This document shows positions 1 through 5,681 of a DNA stretch of 7,268 nt, one piece after another. The stretch is taken from assembly GCA_004212135.1 (NCBI GenBank), contig RXIE01000067.1, forward strand, positions 1 through 7,268, written 5' to 3'. Numbering within the stretch: position 1 is the first letter of the stretch; every line of letters begins with the position of its first letter. The position numbers and the translations under genes were made by a program. Source of the DNA: Candidatus Methanophagales archaeon ANME-1-THS. Lineage in GTDB: Archaea > Halobacteriota > Syntropharchaeia > Alkanophagales > Methanospirareceae. Below the pieces are notes generated by a model. It did no database searches and was not told the DNA's origin. It saw only the letters and a program-made list of their open reading frames with translations.

Positions 1-2
1 CG

Positions 3-128
3 ATAGATACCGTTACCATAGGTGCGGGTAAGAGAGGCGCAGTGACCACCGTGATACAGCAGAAGTTCTTTGACGTGGTGAATGCACGGGATGAGCGATT
101 CATGAAGTGGCTGGAGCCGATCTATTAG
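3..128 (+). CDS. ilvE: C-terminal end of branched-chain amino acid aminotransferase (partial)
   Basis: The frame entering from the left edge gives 41 residues ending ...RFMKWLEPIY and a TAG stop. It contains GAGKRGAVTTVIQQKFFDVV followed by NARDERFMKWLEPIY. This matches the C-terminal pattern of class IV PLP-dependent branched-chain aminotransferases, which end in G-x-x-G-x-(I/V)-T-x-x-(I/L)-Q-x-x-(F/Y)F-(D/N)-(I/V)-V-x-G-(K/R)-D-x-x-(F/Y)-x-x-W-L. The enzyme transfers the amino group between glutamate and branched-chain 2-oxo acids, the last step of Val, Leu and Ile synthesis, in the cytoplasm. The PLP lysine and the catalytic body lie outside the window, so the call rests on the tail alone. 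Other class IV aminotransferases are possible but fit the WL ending less well. Confidence 0.68.
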   Translation: MDTVTIGAGKRGAVTTVIQQKFFDVVNARDERFMKWLEPIY

Positions 129-146
129 GGCACGGTACGGTGCGGT

Positions 147-157
147 GGTTTTTAATA
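147..157 (+). promoter_or_regulatory. Candidate TATA-like element or T-run upstream of the ATPase gene
   Basis: The 130-base gap between the aminotransferase stop and the ATPase ATG holds one AT-rich stretch, gttttTaatac-like, at about 147-157. It could be a TATA box with transcription starting near 180, or an oligo-T terminator for the preceding gene. Nothing in the sequence decides between these. The rest of the gap shows no other clear signal except a short GGAG at 251-254. Confidence 0.22.
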
Positions 158-258
158 CCTGCGTTTAATGCGTTAAAAGACCGCCTCGGTAAAGATTGTG
201 GACCTCCTCCGGTTCTCTTATCTTACACGTAAAAACGCACTATCGCGCTCGGAGAGCG

Positions 259-3036
259 ATGAGCCCCAATCGGGTAGATTCAGGAGAAAAGAAGTGGCAT
301 GTGATGGCGCCAGAGGAGGTCTTCCAAGCACTCCATGCCTCGGACGAGGGACTTAACCCGGCAGAGGTGCTGAGACGGCAAGAAACGTATGGTTTCAATG
401 AGATCGCCGAGGAGAAGGAGATTTTTATACCCGCGCTCTTTTTCGCCCAATTCAAAAATGCACTTGTCCTCATCCTCATCCTCGCAACGGTGATATCCGC
501 GATCATACGGAACGTGGTGGACGCCGCGGTTATATTTGCTGCGGTTCTGCTTGTCGTTACACTGGGCTTCTTCTTTGAATATCGGGCTGAGAAGGCAATA
601 AAAATGCTGAAAACGCTCGCGGCTCCCACCGCTCACGTCTTACGAGCAGGAACTGAGGTAAAGATCCCTTCGATTGAGGTCGTGCCCGGTGATATTCTCC
701 TACTGCAGGCGGGGGACCGCGTCGCGGCTGATGCTCGACTCTTCGAGGTGGTGAATCTGACGATTGACGAATCGCCCTTAACTGGTGAATCCATTCCGGT
801 AAAGAAGGAGGTCTCGGTACTTCATGAGGATGTAATTCTCGCGGAAAGGAAAAATATGGTCTATTCAGGAACGACGATCCTGCAGGGACGTGGAAAAGGC
901 GTGGTAATCGCAACCGGTATGCGAACGGAGTTTGGAGCAATTGCAAAGATGCTGGCTGAAGCGAAAGAGGAAGAAACGCCGTTAAAAAGACGGATAAGCG
1001 AGATTGGGCGCTGGCTAAGCACCGCATACCTCGATCTTGCGATCGCACTCGTGGCAGTTGGTGTGCTGAAGGGCGCGGATTTCCTGGAGATGCTCATATG
1101 GAGCATAAGCCTGGCCGTGGCGATCGTGCCCGAGACCCTGCCACTCATCATCACCGGAACGCTCGCGCTGGGCGTACTGAGAATGGCGAGGAAGCAGGCG
1201 ATTGTGAGGAAATTGCCGGCTGTTGAGACACTCGGCTGCATCACCGCGATCTGCGCTGATAAAACCGGCACCCTGACGAAGAACGAAATGACCGTCCGCA
1301 GCATCTATGTCGCTGGCAAGATGATTGCGGTAACCGGCACAGGCTATGCGCCCACCGGTGAATTCATTGGCCAGAGGGACGGTGAGAGACTCGAGCCCCG
1401 CACTGTGGAAGGATTGAGCTTGGCTCTGCAAATCGCAGCGCTCTGCAATGATAGCAGCGTACAACCGGTCAACGGTGAATACCGGGTACGCGGAGACCCA
1501 ACGGAAGGCGCATTGGTGGTTGTTGCCCGGAAAGCAGGGTTACAACTCGACGAACTGACGAGGAGATACCCGCGTGTAGCCGAGATACCATTCGAACGCG
1601 AGAGGATGCGAATGACCACGCTTCATCAGGATACGGTGCAGGGAAGAACGATGGCTTTCGTGAAAGGTGCTCCTGAAGTGTTGCTCAGCCTTTCCACAGG
1701 TATCGCAGGGGAGAACGGGGGTTACGCAGTCGTAAAAGAGCTTACCGAGGTGGCAAGAAGAGCAGTGCTGGATGCAAACGATAAGATGGCCGCGGAGGCG
1801 TTGCGCGTCATCGCGGTTGCGTATCGAGGACTCCCCGAGGGGGTAGCGTATACTGCGGACCGTGTAGAAAATGACCTCATTTTTGTGGGTCTGTTTGGGA
1901 TGACCGACCCGCCGAGGGAGGAGGTGAAGGAGGCGATCGAGCGCTGTAAAACCGCAGGCATTAAGCCGATTATGATCACCGGAGACAATAAGCTCACCGC
2001 GCTCGCTATTGCGGCAGAACTGGGGGTTATTACCAGGCCGGAGAACGATGAAAAAGTGCTGACAGGCGCAGATCTGGAGAAGATGAGCGAAGAGGAGCTT
2101 GAAAAGAGGGTAGATGACGTGGTGGTCTATTCGCGGGTCTCCCCTGCGCATAAGTTGAGGATCGTCGAATCGCTCCAGAGGCGGGGGAATGTGGTTGCGA
2201 TGACCGGTGACGGGATAAACGATGCACCGGCTTTAAAACGAAGTGATGTGGGTATCGCAATGAACTCCGGGACCGAAGTAGCAAAAGAGGCCTCGGATAT
2301 GGTCTTGACCGATGATAATTTCGCCACCATCGTAGCGGCGATCCATGAGGGCAGAGCGATTTACGACAATGTGAAGAAATATCTGCTGTATATCCTCTCG
2401 TACGGCGTTGCTGAAGTCTTTCTCTTGACCAGCGCCATCTTCTCCGGGCTCCCCTTCCCCCTCGTTGCGATCCAGATCTTATGGGCAAATATCGTCATCG
2501 AGGACTTACCTGCGATGGGACTGGGTATAGACCCGCCCGATCCGGATATAATGGCCCGGAAGCCAAGAAATCCTCGGGAGAAGGTCTTTACACCGCGGAT
2601 ACTGCAACTGCTCATCCTCATGGCTGCGGTCATCGGCATCGGGTGTCTGGGGATATTCTTACACTATCTATCAGGGTCTGATGGTGCAGAGGGGATGGTA
2701 AAAAAGGCACAATCAATGGTCTTCGCCACGTTTATCCTCTACGAGATGATCAATGCATTTAATTGCCGGTCTGAACGCTATTCTTTGGTACGGGTAGGTA
2801 TCCTCTCGAATAAATGGTTGGTTGGGGGTGTGATAAGCTCGCTCCTGCTCATGATCTTCGCGATTCAACTCCCATTCACGGGCCGGTTCTTCCATACTGT
2901 TCCTTTAACACGGGTCGATTGGGGTATCGCACTCGCTACGAGTACCACTATTTTCATCGCCGTGGAGGTTTGGAAAGCCTGCGTAACACTTTTTCGTTTG
3001 ACAAAAGATAAAAGGGTGAGGATTTTGCCACCGTAA
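259..3036 (+). CDS. P-type cation-transporting ATPase (type II, SERCA/PMR1-like), ion uncertain
   Basis: ATP-driven membrane cation pump of about 925 aa. Numbered from the ATG at 259, an N-terminal cation-ATPase domain (KKWHVMAPEEVFQAL onward) precedes M1-M2. Then come actuator motif TGES (175-178), M4 motif PETLP (291-295), phosphorylation motif DKTGTLT with D334, nucleotide-binding KGAPE (469-473), TGDGINDAP (from T649), and six C-terminal helices ending near residue 915, ten in all. By alignment to SERCA, E292, E719, N744 and E829 keep the E309, E771, N796 and E908 positions. G716 replaces N768, E748 replaces D800 and I747 replaces T799, so calcium is not assured. The reading frame is open back to a TTG at 196, but the added 21 residues look unlike the family; ATG 259 has a close GGAG. 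No broken motifs; product likely functional. Neighbours give no hint to the substrate. Confidence 0.93.
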   Translation: MSPNRVDSGEKKWHVMAPEEVFQALHASDEGLNPAEVLRRQETYGFNEIAEEKEIFIPALFFAQFKNALVLILILATVISAIIRNVVDAAVIFAAVLLVVTLGFFFEYRAEKAIKMLKTLAAPTAHVLRAGTEVKIPSIEVVPGDILLLQAGDRVAADARLFEVVNLTIDESPLTGESIPVKKEVSVLHEDVILAERKNMVYSGTTILQGRGKGVVIATGMRTEFGAIAKMLAEAKEEETPLKRRISEIGRWLSTAYLDLAIALVAVGVLKGADFLEMLIWSISLAVAIVPETLPLIITGTLALGVLRMARKQAIVRKLPAVETLGCITAICADKTGTLTKNEMTVRSIYVAGKMIAVTGTGYAPTGEFIGQRDGERLEPRTVEGLSLALQIAALCNDSSVQPVNGEYRVRGDPTEGALVVVARKAGLQLDELTRRYPRVAEIPFERERMRMTTLHQDTVQGRTMAFVKGAPEVLLSLSTGIAGENGGYAVVKELTEVARRAVLDANDKMAAEALRVIAVAYRGLPEGVAYTADRVENDLIFVGLFGMTDPPREEVKEAIERCKTAGIKPIMITGDNKLTALAIAAELGVITRPENDEKVLTGADLEKMSEEELEKRVDDVVVYSRVSPAHKLRIVESLQRRGNVVAMTGDGINDAPALKRSDVGIAMNSGTEVAKEASDMVLTDDNFATIVAAIHEGRAIYDNVKKYLLYILSYGVAEVFLLTSAIFSGLPFPLVAIQILWANIVIEDLPAMGLGIDPPDPDIMARKPRNPREKVFTPRILQLLILMAAVIGIGCLGIFLHYLSGSDGAEGMVKKAQSMVFATFILYEMINAFNCRSERYSLVRVGILSNKWLVGGVISSLLLMIFAIQLPFTGRFFHTVPLTRVDWGIALATSTTIFIAVEVWKACVTLFRLTKDKRVRILPP

Positions 3037-3050
3037 ACGAAGTTTATCCT

Positions 3051-3061
3051 AAAAAGTTTTT
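3051..3061 (+). terminator. Possible T-run terminator after the ATPase gene
   Basis: The short sequence AAAAAGTTTTT lies 15 bases after the ATPase stop. Archaeal transcription often ends at oligo-T tracts without a strong hairpin, so this is a candidate site. It could equally be AT-rich promoter sequence for the hicB gene that follows. Confidence 0.25.
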
Positions 3062-3086
3062 ACGGAGTATTGTCAAAATTATATTT

Positions 3087-3093
3087 GAGGAGG
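3087..3093 (+). promoter_or_regulatory. Strong ribosome binding site of hicB (GAGGAGG)
   Basis: GAGGAGG is a near-perfect Shine-Dalgarno sequence. It sits 4 bases before an ATC (3098) and 10 bases before an ATA (3104), both in frame with hicB. No ATG, GTG or TTG is available at the right distance. The intact site shows that the start codon, and not the whole leader, was altered, or that a non-standard start is used. Confidence 0.6.
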
Positions 3094-3097
3094 ACTA

Positions 3098-3325
3098 ATC
3101 GAAATAGAGAGTAGATTCACCGCAGTATTTGAAAAGGTTAATGATTGGTATATTGGGTATGTCGAAGAATTACCCGGTGCGAATACACAAGGCAAAACGC
3201 TTGAGGAAGCCCGTGAGAATCTCCGTGAAGCTATCGGATTGATTTTACTATCTAACAGGGAATTAGCGGAGAAAGAAATGTCGGGCAGAGAATTTATTCA
3301 TGAGGAAATTAAGGTTGCTCTCTGA
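3098..3325 (+). CDS. hicB: HicB-family antitoxin with no canonical start codon
   Basis: About 73-75 residues reading IESRFTAVFEKVNDWYIGYV, then EELPGANTQGKTLEEARENL, then REAIGLILLSNRELAEKE and a short tail to TGA at 3323-3325. The pattern W/GYIxxVEELPGANTQGxTLEEARxNLxEAIxLxLxxNRE is characteristic of the short HicB antitoxins that precede hicA in many archaea and cyanobacteria. These neutralise the HicA RNase toxin by direct binding. An in-frame TGA at 3086-3088 bounds the frame on the left, and between it and the conserved core there is no ATG, GTG or TTG; the first TTG lies far inside the protein. The likely original start is ATC at 3098 (ATG changed to ATC, giving M-E-I-E-S-R) or ATA at 3104. 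The body shows no other damage, so inactivation is recent, the start is non-standard, or there is a base-call error. It overlaps hicA by TGATG. Confidence 0.72.
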   Translation: MEIESRFTAVFEKVNDWYIGYVEELPGANTQGKTLEEARENLREAIGLILLSNRELAEKEMSGREFIHEEIKVAL

Positions 3326-3597
3326 TGAAGCGACGGAGATTGATTCAACATTTAGAAGAGCATGGCTCCCTTTACATACTTCAGCGCACTGATAGCAACC
3401 TGTATCGCATGTTTAATCGCTTCTGCTGCTTTCTGCTTAGAGCTCTACGCCACAGGCTCATGCTTCACCGTGGTGTACGCATGCTCATCGGTCGCCAGAT
3501 TTCCGATTGCGACCTCAGCTTCGATTCGTTCGATATTCAGGTGTGGCTGAACACCTTTGAAATATCGCTCACTATTCAGCTCATCTCACTGAGTTGA
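3325..3597 (+). pseudogene. hicA: Truncated hicA toxin remnant running into foreign sequence
   Basis: The ATG overlaps the hicB stop (TGATG), the usual coupling of hicB-hicA operons. The first 14 residues, MKRRRLIQHLEEHG, match the start of HicA mRNA interferases, which have a dsRBD-like fold. In the family this is followed by C-x-L-x-R-x-G-x-x-H, carrying the catalytic histidine, and about 45 more residues. Here the frame continues as SLYILQRTDSNLYRMFNRFC and on to a 90-aa end with no HicA features and no catalytic GxxH segment. The join lies near 3363-3370, where sequence that reads as protein on the other strand begins. The toxin is therefore almost certainly inactive. The 90-aa fusion frame is probably not a functional protein. 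Confidence 0.7.
3355..3585 (-). pseudogene. Decayed small protein gene of unknown family, interrupted by TAG
   Basis: On the minus strand, reading down from 3585, there are 46 codons (DELNSERYFKGVQPHLNIER, then IEAEVAIGNLATDEHAYTTV, then KHEPVA), a TAG at 3447-3445, and 30 more codons (SSKQKAAEAIKHAIQVAISA then LKYVKGAMLF) to a TAA at 3354-3352. The residue make-up is typical of a soluble protein with a C-terminal amphipathic helix, while the plus-strand frames here are cysteine- and serine-rich shadows. No start codon lies in frame; an ATG near 3587 is one base out of phase. I do not recognise the family. It lies downstream of, and in the same direction as, the nucleotidyltransferase gene and abuts the truncated hicA, so it may have arrived in the event that removed the hicA 3' part. 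Confidence 0.4.
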
Positions 3598-3606
3598 CTT
3601 CTAACC

Positions 3607-4614
3607 TCAGAATGCAGGTGTTTCACCTTTGCGCAAGCATGCTTTGATCTCAGAGCGGGGACCAATGATCGAATCGGTTATTTCTGCATTCTTAATCAGC
3701 GCATCCTCACAAATCACGGTATTATGGAGCATGGCTCCGTCCAGGATCACGCGGGGGAAGATCACTGACTTATACATTTTACTTTTCATCAGGGTTGCAT
3801 GGTCCCCGATCACCGCAGGACCGCGTATTAATGAGGATTCAACCTTCGCATAGTCACCAATCGCGACATTCCCCTGGATATCACTGCCATTTACCTCTGC
3901 GGTATCCGCGCATTCAAATCCTTTCTTCTCTAATATCCATCTGCTCGCTTCCATGTAACCCTCTAACCCGCCGACATCTGCCCAGAACCCCCTAACCACG
4001 CAGCCATACACCTCGTTCTTCGCAACCAGGAGAGGAAACAAATTCTTGGAGAAGTCAAATGAGCAGCCTTCCGGAACATACGCCAGTGCCTCGGGTTCGA
4101 GGATATACAAGCCGGTATTCGCGAGGTTCGAGAAGCACTCATCGCGAGGTGGTTTCTCTCTAAATGCCCTTATCTTACCGTTCGGGTCGAGCTCGGCTAT
4201 GCCATACAACGAGGGGTTAGACACGGGCAGGAGTGCAATGGTCACCAATCCGGCATGCGCCTTGTGAACCTTCATCAAGGTGCTTATATCAATATCCGTG
4301 ATGTTATCGCCCTGGATGACCACCATTGGCTCGGTTATCCCCGCGTTCTTCACCGAGCCCGCGGTTCCCAGAGGCGAGGGCTCCTCAGGATACGTAATCT
4401 TTAACTCTTTCCTGGTGCTGAGATACTCGATCAGCGGTTCTCGAAGATAATTGGTGGTGATCACGATATCCTTCAAGCCAAAGCCCGCGAGATAATCCAG
4501 GATATAATCGATGACCGGCCGGTTCACGAGCGGAAGCAGAGCCTTTGGCGTGGTAAACGTAAGCGGCCTGAGCCTTGTTCCAAAGCCCCCGGCGAGTATT
4601 ACTGCCTTGACCAT
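3607..4614 (-). CDS. Sugar-1-phosphate nucleotidyltransferase with left-handed beta-helix C-terminus
   Basis: 335-aa cytoplasmic enzyme that joins a sugar 1-phosphate to an NTP, giving an NDP-sugar and pyrophosphate for glycan or lipid glycosylation. Residues 1-235 form the GT-A-like nucleotidyltransferase domain: GGFGTRLRPLT at 9-19, K24, LGTAG at 82-86, metal-binding D103 in GDN, REKPP at 152-156, NTGLY at 166-170, and GFWADVG at 209-215 with the second metal aspartate D213. Residues from about 245 to 320 carry hexapeptide-type turns (GNVAIGDYAKV, PAVIGDHATL, NAEITDSIIG) of a left-handed beta-helix. The sugar and base specificity cannot be read reliably; mannose-1-phosphate guanylyltransferase, glucose-1-phosphate uridylyl- or thymidylyltransferase are all close. 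The frame extends upstream to a TTG at 4677, but ATG 4614 begins the conserved MVKAVILAGG and has GAAAGGT six bases upstream. No frame damage is seen. Confidence 0.9.
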   Translation of the reverse strand: MVKAVILAGGFGTRLRPLTFTTPKALLPLVNRPVIDYILDYLAGFGLKDIVITTNYLREPLIEYLSTRKELKITYPEEPSPLGTAGSVKNAGITEPMVVIQGDNITDIDISTLMKVHKAHAGLVTIALLPVSNPSLYGIAELDPNGKIRAFREKPPRDECFSNLANTGLYILEPEALAYVPEGCSFDFSKNLFPLLVAKNEVYGCVVRGFWADVGGLEGYMEASRWILEKKGFECADTAEVNGSDIQGNVAIGDYAKVESSLIRGPAVIGDHATLMKSKMYKSVIFPRVILDGAMLHNTVICEDALIKNAEITDSIIGPRSEIKACLRKGETPAF

Positions 4615-4620
4615 CTTCAA

Positions 4621-4627
4621 ACCTTTC
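4621..4627 (-). promoter_or_regulatory. Ribosome binding site fixing the nucleotidyltransferase start
   Basis: On the minus strand GAAAGGT precedes the ATG at 4614 by six bases. This supports ATG 4614 over the in-frame TTG at 4677, whose extra residues do not resemble the family. Confidence 0.5.
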
Positions 4628-4647
4628 TGTAACAAGAAAGCGTTCTC

Positions 4648-4657
4648 AAAGATAAAG
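4648..4657 (-). promoter_or_regulatory. Candidate TATA box for the nucleotidyltransferase gene
   Basis: The minus strand reads CTTTATCTTT here. With the usual archaeal spacing of about 25-27 bases, transcription would start near 4624, giving a leader of about ten bases that just includes the ribosome binding site. The match is loose. Confidence 0.3.
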
Positions 4658-4702
4658 ATTCCGGTCAGATAAACCAAACTACGAGGAGTAGAGTGAAGCT
4701 CG

Positions 4703-4723
4703 TGCGGAGCACAACCTTTCTTT
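4703..4723 (+). repeat. Copy 1 of a 21-base direct repeat in the divergent intergenic region
   Basis: TGCGGAGCACAACCTTTCTT plus one T occurs here and again, identically, at 4806-4826, 103 bases apart. Between the copies lie a GTGGGGTTCCAC hairpin, a 7-bp hairpin (4750-4766) and an AAAGGTT (4798-4804) that is the inverse of AACCTTT in both repeats. The arrangement looks like a short interspersed, non-coding repeat element and not a gene. Confidence 0.65.
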
Positions 4724-4749
4724 TGTGGGGTTCCACTCCACGACCCCGC

Positions 4750-4766
4750 AAGCCCTGTAAGGGCTT
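4750..4766. repeat. Perfect 7-bp hairpin AAGCCCT-gta-AGGGCTT
   Basis: Arms at 4750-4756 and 4760-4766 pair perfectly around a 3-base loop. It lies between the two 21-base direct repeats. It could be an RNA hairpin in a leader transcript or part of an interspersed repeat. It is followed on the plus strand by an A-rich stretch, so it is not a typical terminator in that direction. Confidence 0.5.
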
Positions 4767-4805
4767 AAAAGAAAACTTTAAATTAATTGCTTTTAGTAAA
4801 GGTTT

Positions 4806-4837
4806 TGCGGAGCACAACCTTTCTTTGAAAAAGAAAG
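4806..4837 (+). repeat. Copy 2 of the 21-base repeat, extended by an 8-bp hairpin
   Basis: The second copy of the 21-base repeat occupies 4806-4826. Its last eight bases, CTTTCTTT (4819-4826), pair with AAAGAAAG (4830-4837) around a 3-base loop. Copy 1 lacks this partner. Together with copy 1 this fills most of the 275 bases between the two divergent genes; nothing coding is seen there. Confidence 0.55.
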
Positions 4838-4848
4838 CTTGACCAAAG

Positions 4849-4862
4849 AAATATTTTTTAAG
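4849..4862 (+). promoter_or_regulatory. Candidate BRE/TATA region for gatC
   Basis: AAATATTTTTTAAG, preceded by purine-rich AAAG, is the best-placed AT-rich box: transcription about 27 bases downstream would begin near 4880, just before the ribosome binding site AAAGGGAAG. A second TATA-like string, TTTTATAAA at 4871-4879, is probably too close to the ATG (4890) unless the mRNA starts inside the gene. Confidence 0.35.
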
Positions 4863-4889
4863 TGAGGTTCTTTTATAAAGGGAAGTGCG

Positions 4890-5171
4890 ATGATACGAAA
4901 AGAAGAGATCGAGCATATCGCGTGGTTAGCGAGGATCGAGTTGAGCGAAGCGGAGAAGGAATTATTTGAGCAGCAACTGAGCTCGATCTTAGACTATTTC
5001 GCGGTATTGGATGAGGTAGATACCACCGATGTGGAACCCACCTATCATGTCATCGGCATCACGGACATGGTACGGGAGGACGAGCCTAAGGAGGGGCTCA
5101 GTCAGGCGGACGTGCTGCGGAATGCACCGAAGAAGGAGAATGGATATTTTAGAAGTCCGAGGATATTATGA
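4890..5171 (+). CDS. gatC: Aspartyl/glutamyl-tRNA amidotransferase subunit C
   Basis: 93 aa, the normal length for GatC. This small subunit wraps between GatA and GatB in the GatCAB complex, which amidates Asp-tRNA(Asn) or Glu-tRNA(Gln); in archaea GatCAB mainly makes Asn-tRNA, as GatDE handles Gln. The family pattern is clear: an N-terminal two-helix part (EEIEHIAWLARIELSEAEKE, then LSSILDYFAVLDEVDTTDVEPTYHV in the middle) and the C-terminal LRxDxxxxxL-type end, here ADVLRNAPKKENGYFRSPRI plus L. ATG 4890 follows AAAGGGAAG. gatA and gatB are not adjacent: the downstream neighbour is an unrelated minus-strand gene. The last 24 codons recur at 5682-5762, so the 3' end of this gene may have been replaced by recombination; the protein itself is intact. 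Confidence 0.92.
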   Translation: MIRKEEIEHIAWLARIELSEAEKELFEQQLSSILDYFAVLDEVDTTDVEPTYHVIGITDMVREDEPKEGLSQADVLRNAPKKENGYFRSPRIL

Positions 5172-5230
5172 GGTGATTCGCCACAGTGGTACTTTCGTGC
5201 TCTGCACCGACGCTCGAAATCGTGAAGATA

Positions 5231-5250
5231 GGACGGTAAGCGGACGGTAA
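5231..5250 (+). repeat. Short tandem repeat, two copies of GGACGGTAA
   Basis: GGACGGTAA occurs at 5231-5239 and 5242-5250, an 11-base period. It lies in the 149-base gap between the gatC stop and the zinc-protein stop. Two copies are too few to say whether it is a binding site or a chance duplication. Confidence 0.4.
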
Positions 5251-5255
5251 TCGAA

Positions 5256-5307
5256 TAAAAAGAAAAAAGAAAAAATTGGCATGGAAAGGAGAGGAGCTCG
5301 GTGCTCC
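5256..5307 (-). terminator. Terminator of the zinc-protein gene: hairpin plus T-rich tracts
   Basis: Read on the minus strand after the TAG at 5323-5321, there is a GGAGC/GCTCC hairpin (arms at 5303-5307 and 5293-5297) and then three T runs within 5256-5278 (TTTTTTCTTTTTTCTTTTTA). Repeated T tracts are a typical archaeal stop signal. It also separates this gene from the convergent gatC. Confidence 0.6.
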
Positions 5308-5320
5308 AACGGGCGTCTCG

Positions 5321-5584
5321 CTAACCTTTCATGTATCCTGCCGTGACCTTACGTGCGAACTGTACCATGAGATCCGCGCCGCAGTTCGGGCACTTGAGTA
5401 GTGGCTTGCCGATCGGCGTTCCACAGACGGGACATTTATCAAACTTGTTCTTCGTCTCCAGAGTGTCCCGTTTGATGTGACCAAGGTGTGCTGCCATCAT
5501 GTGCGTTACGATCTGATCGATCACTGCATCCCGCTGCGTGCCGGTGTACGTCTGGTTACACACGTAGCAGATTCCTTCTTCCAT
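5321..5584 (-). CDS. Small zinc-finger/zinc-ribbon protein, function unknown
   Basis: 87 aa. Two metal-binding parts are visible. Residues 6-33 give C6-x2-C9-x18-H28-x4-H33, a C2H2-like finger with a further H36. Residues 51-68 give C51-x2-C54-x10-C65-x2-C68 (CPVCGTPIGKPLLKCPNCGA), a zinc ribbon. The lysine/arginine-containing tail ARKVTAGYMKG could bind nucleic acid. Such small proteins are common in archaea as putative transcription or RNA-binding factors, but I do not recognise this family. ATG 5584 has GGAGGTGA six bases upstream, so the start is secure. The gene stands alone, convergent to gatC, and lies exactly between the complete gatC and a displaced copy of the gatC 3' end. It may therefore be cargo of an inserted segment, or a native gene caught in a duplication. 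Confidence 0.8.
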   Translation of the reverse strand: MEEGICYVCNQTYTGTQRDAVIDQIVTHMMAAHLGHIKRDTLETKNKFDKCPVCGTPIGKPLLKCPNCGADLMVQFARKVTAGYMKG

Positions 5585-5590
5585 ATCACA

Positions 5591-5598
5591 TCACCTCC
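5591..5598 (-). promoter_or_regulatory. Strong ribosome binding site of the zinc-protein gene
   Basis: The minus strand reads GGAGGTGA, ending six bases before the ATG at 5584. It is close to the full anti-Shine-Dalgarno complement and fixes the start. Confidence 0.7.
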
Positions 5599-5661
5599 TT
5601 TTTGGTTTACAAACCTCCGCTTCTTTCACTCCACGGGAGGCGATAATTTGTATATGAGTAC

Positions 5662-5673
5662 TTCTATAAATAG
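5662..5673. promoter_or_regulatory. TATA box candidate, near-palindromic (CTATAAATAG)
   Basis: TTCTATAAATAG is an almost ideal archaeal TATA box on the plus strand, and its complement CTATTTATAG also reads as one. On the minus strand, transcription would start about 25-27 bases away near 5640 and drive the zinc-protein gene. On the plus strand it would start near 5693 and read through the gatC fragment into the structured stretch at 5783-5955. Confidence 0.4.
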
Positions 5674-5681
5674 TTTGGGAA

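Noticed and set aside
196..258. TTG at 196 as the ATPase start
   Set aside because: The extra 21 residues are not family-like, while ATG 259 sits just before the conserved KKWHVM segment and has GGAG nearby.
557..2639. Several long minus-strand frames inside the ATPase gene
   Set aside because: Shadows of a well-conserved plus-strand gene; arginine/serine/proline-rich with no motif.
3362..3550. 62-aa plus-strand frame with a membrane-like composition
   Set aside because: It is the complement of the protein-like minus-strand remnant; its Ala/Cys/Ser-rich residues follow from that and no ribosome binding site precedes it.
4665..4916. 83-aa minus-strand frame across the repeat region upstream of gatC
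   Set aside because: It covers the direct repeats and hairpins, overlaps both the nucleotidyltransferase leader and the gatC start, and reads like translated repeat with no domain.
5029..5250. 73-aa plus-strand frame overlapping the end of gatC
   Set aside because: Mostly an out-of-frame reading of gatC; the downstream part shows no family resemblance, and it is not gatA.
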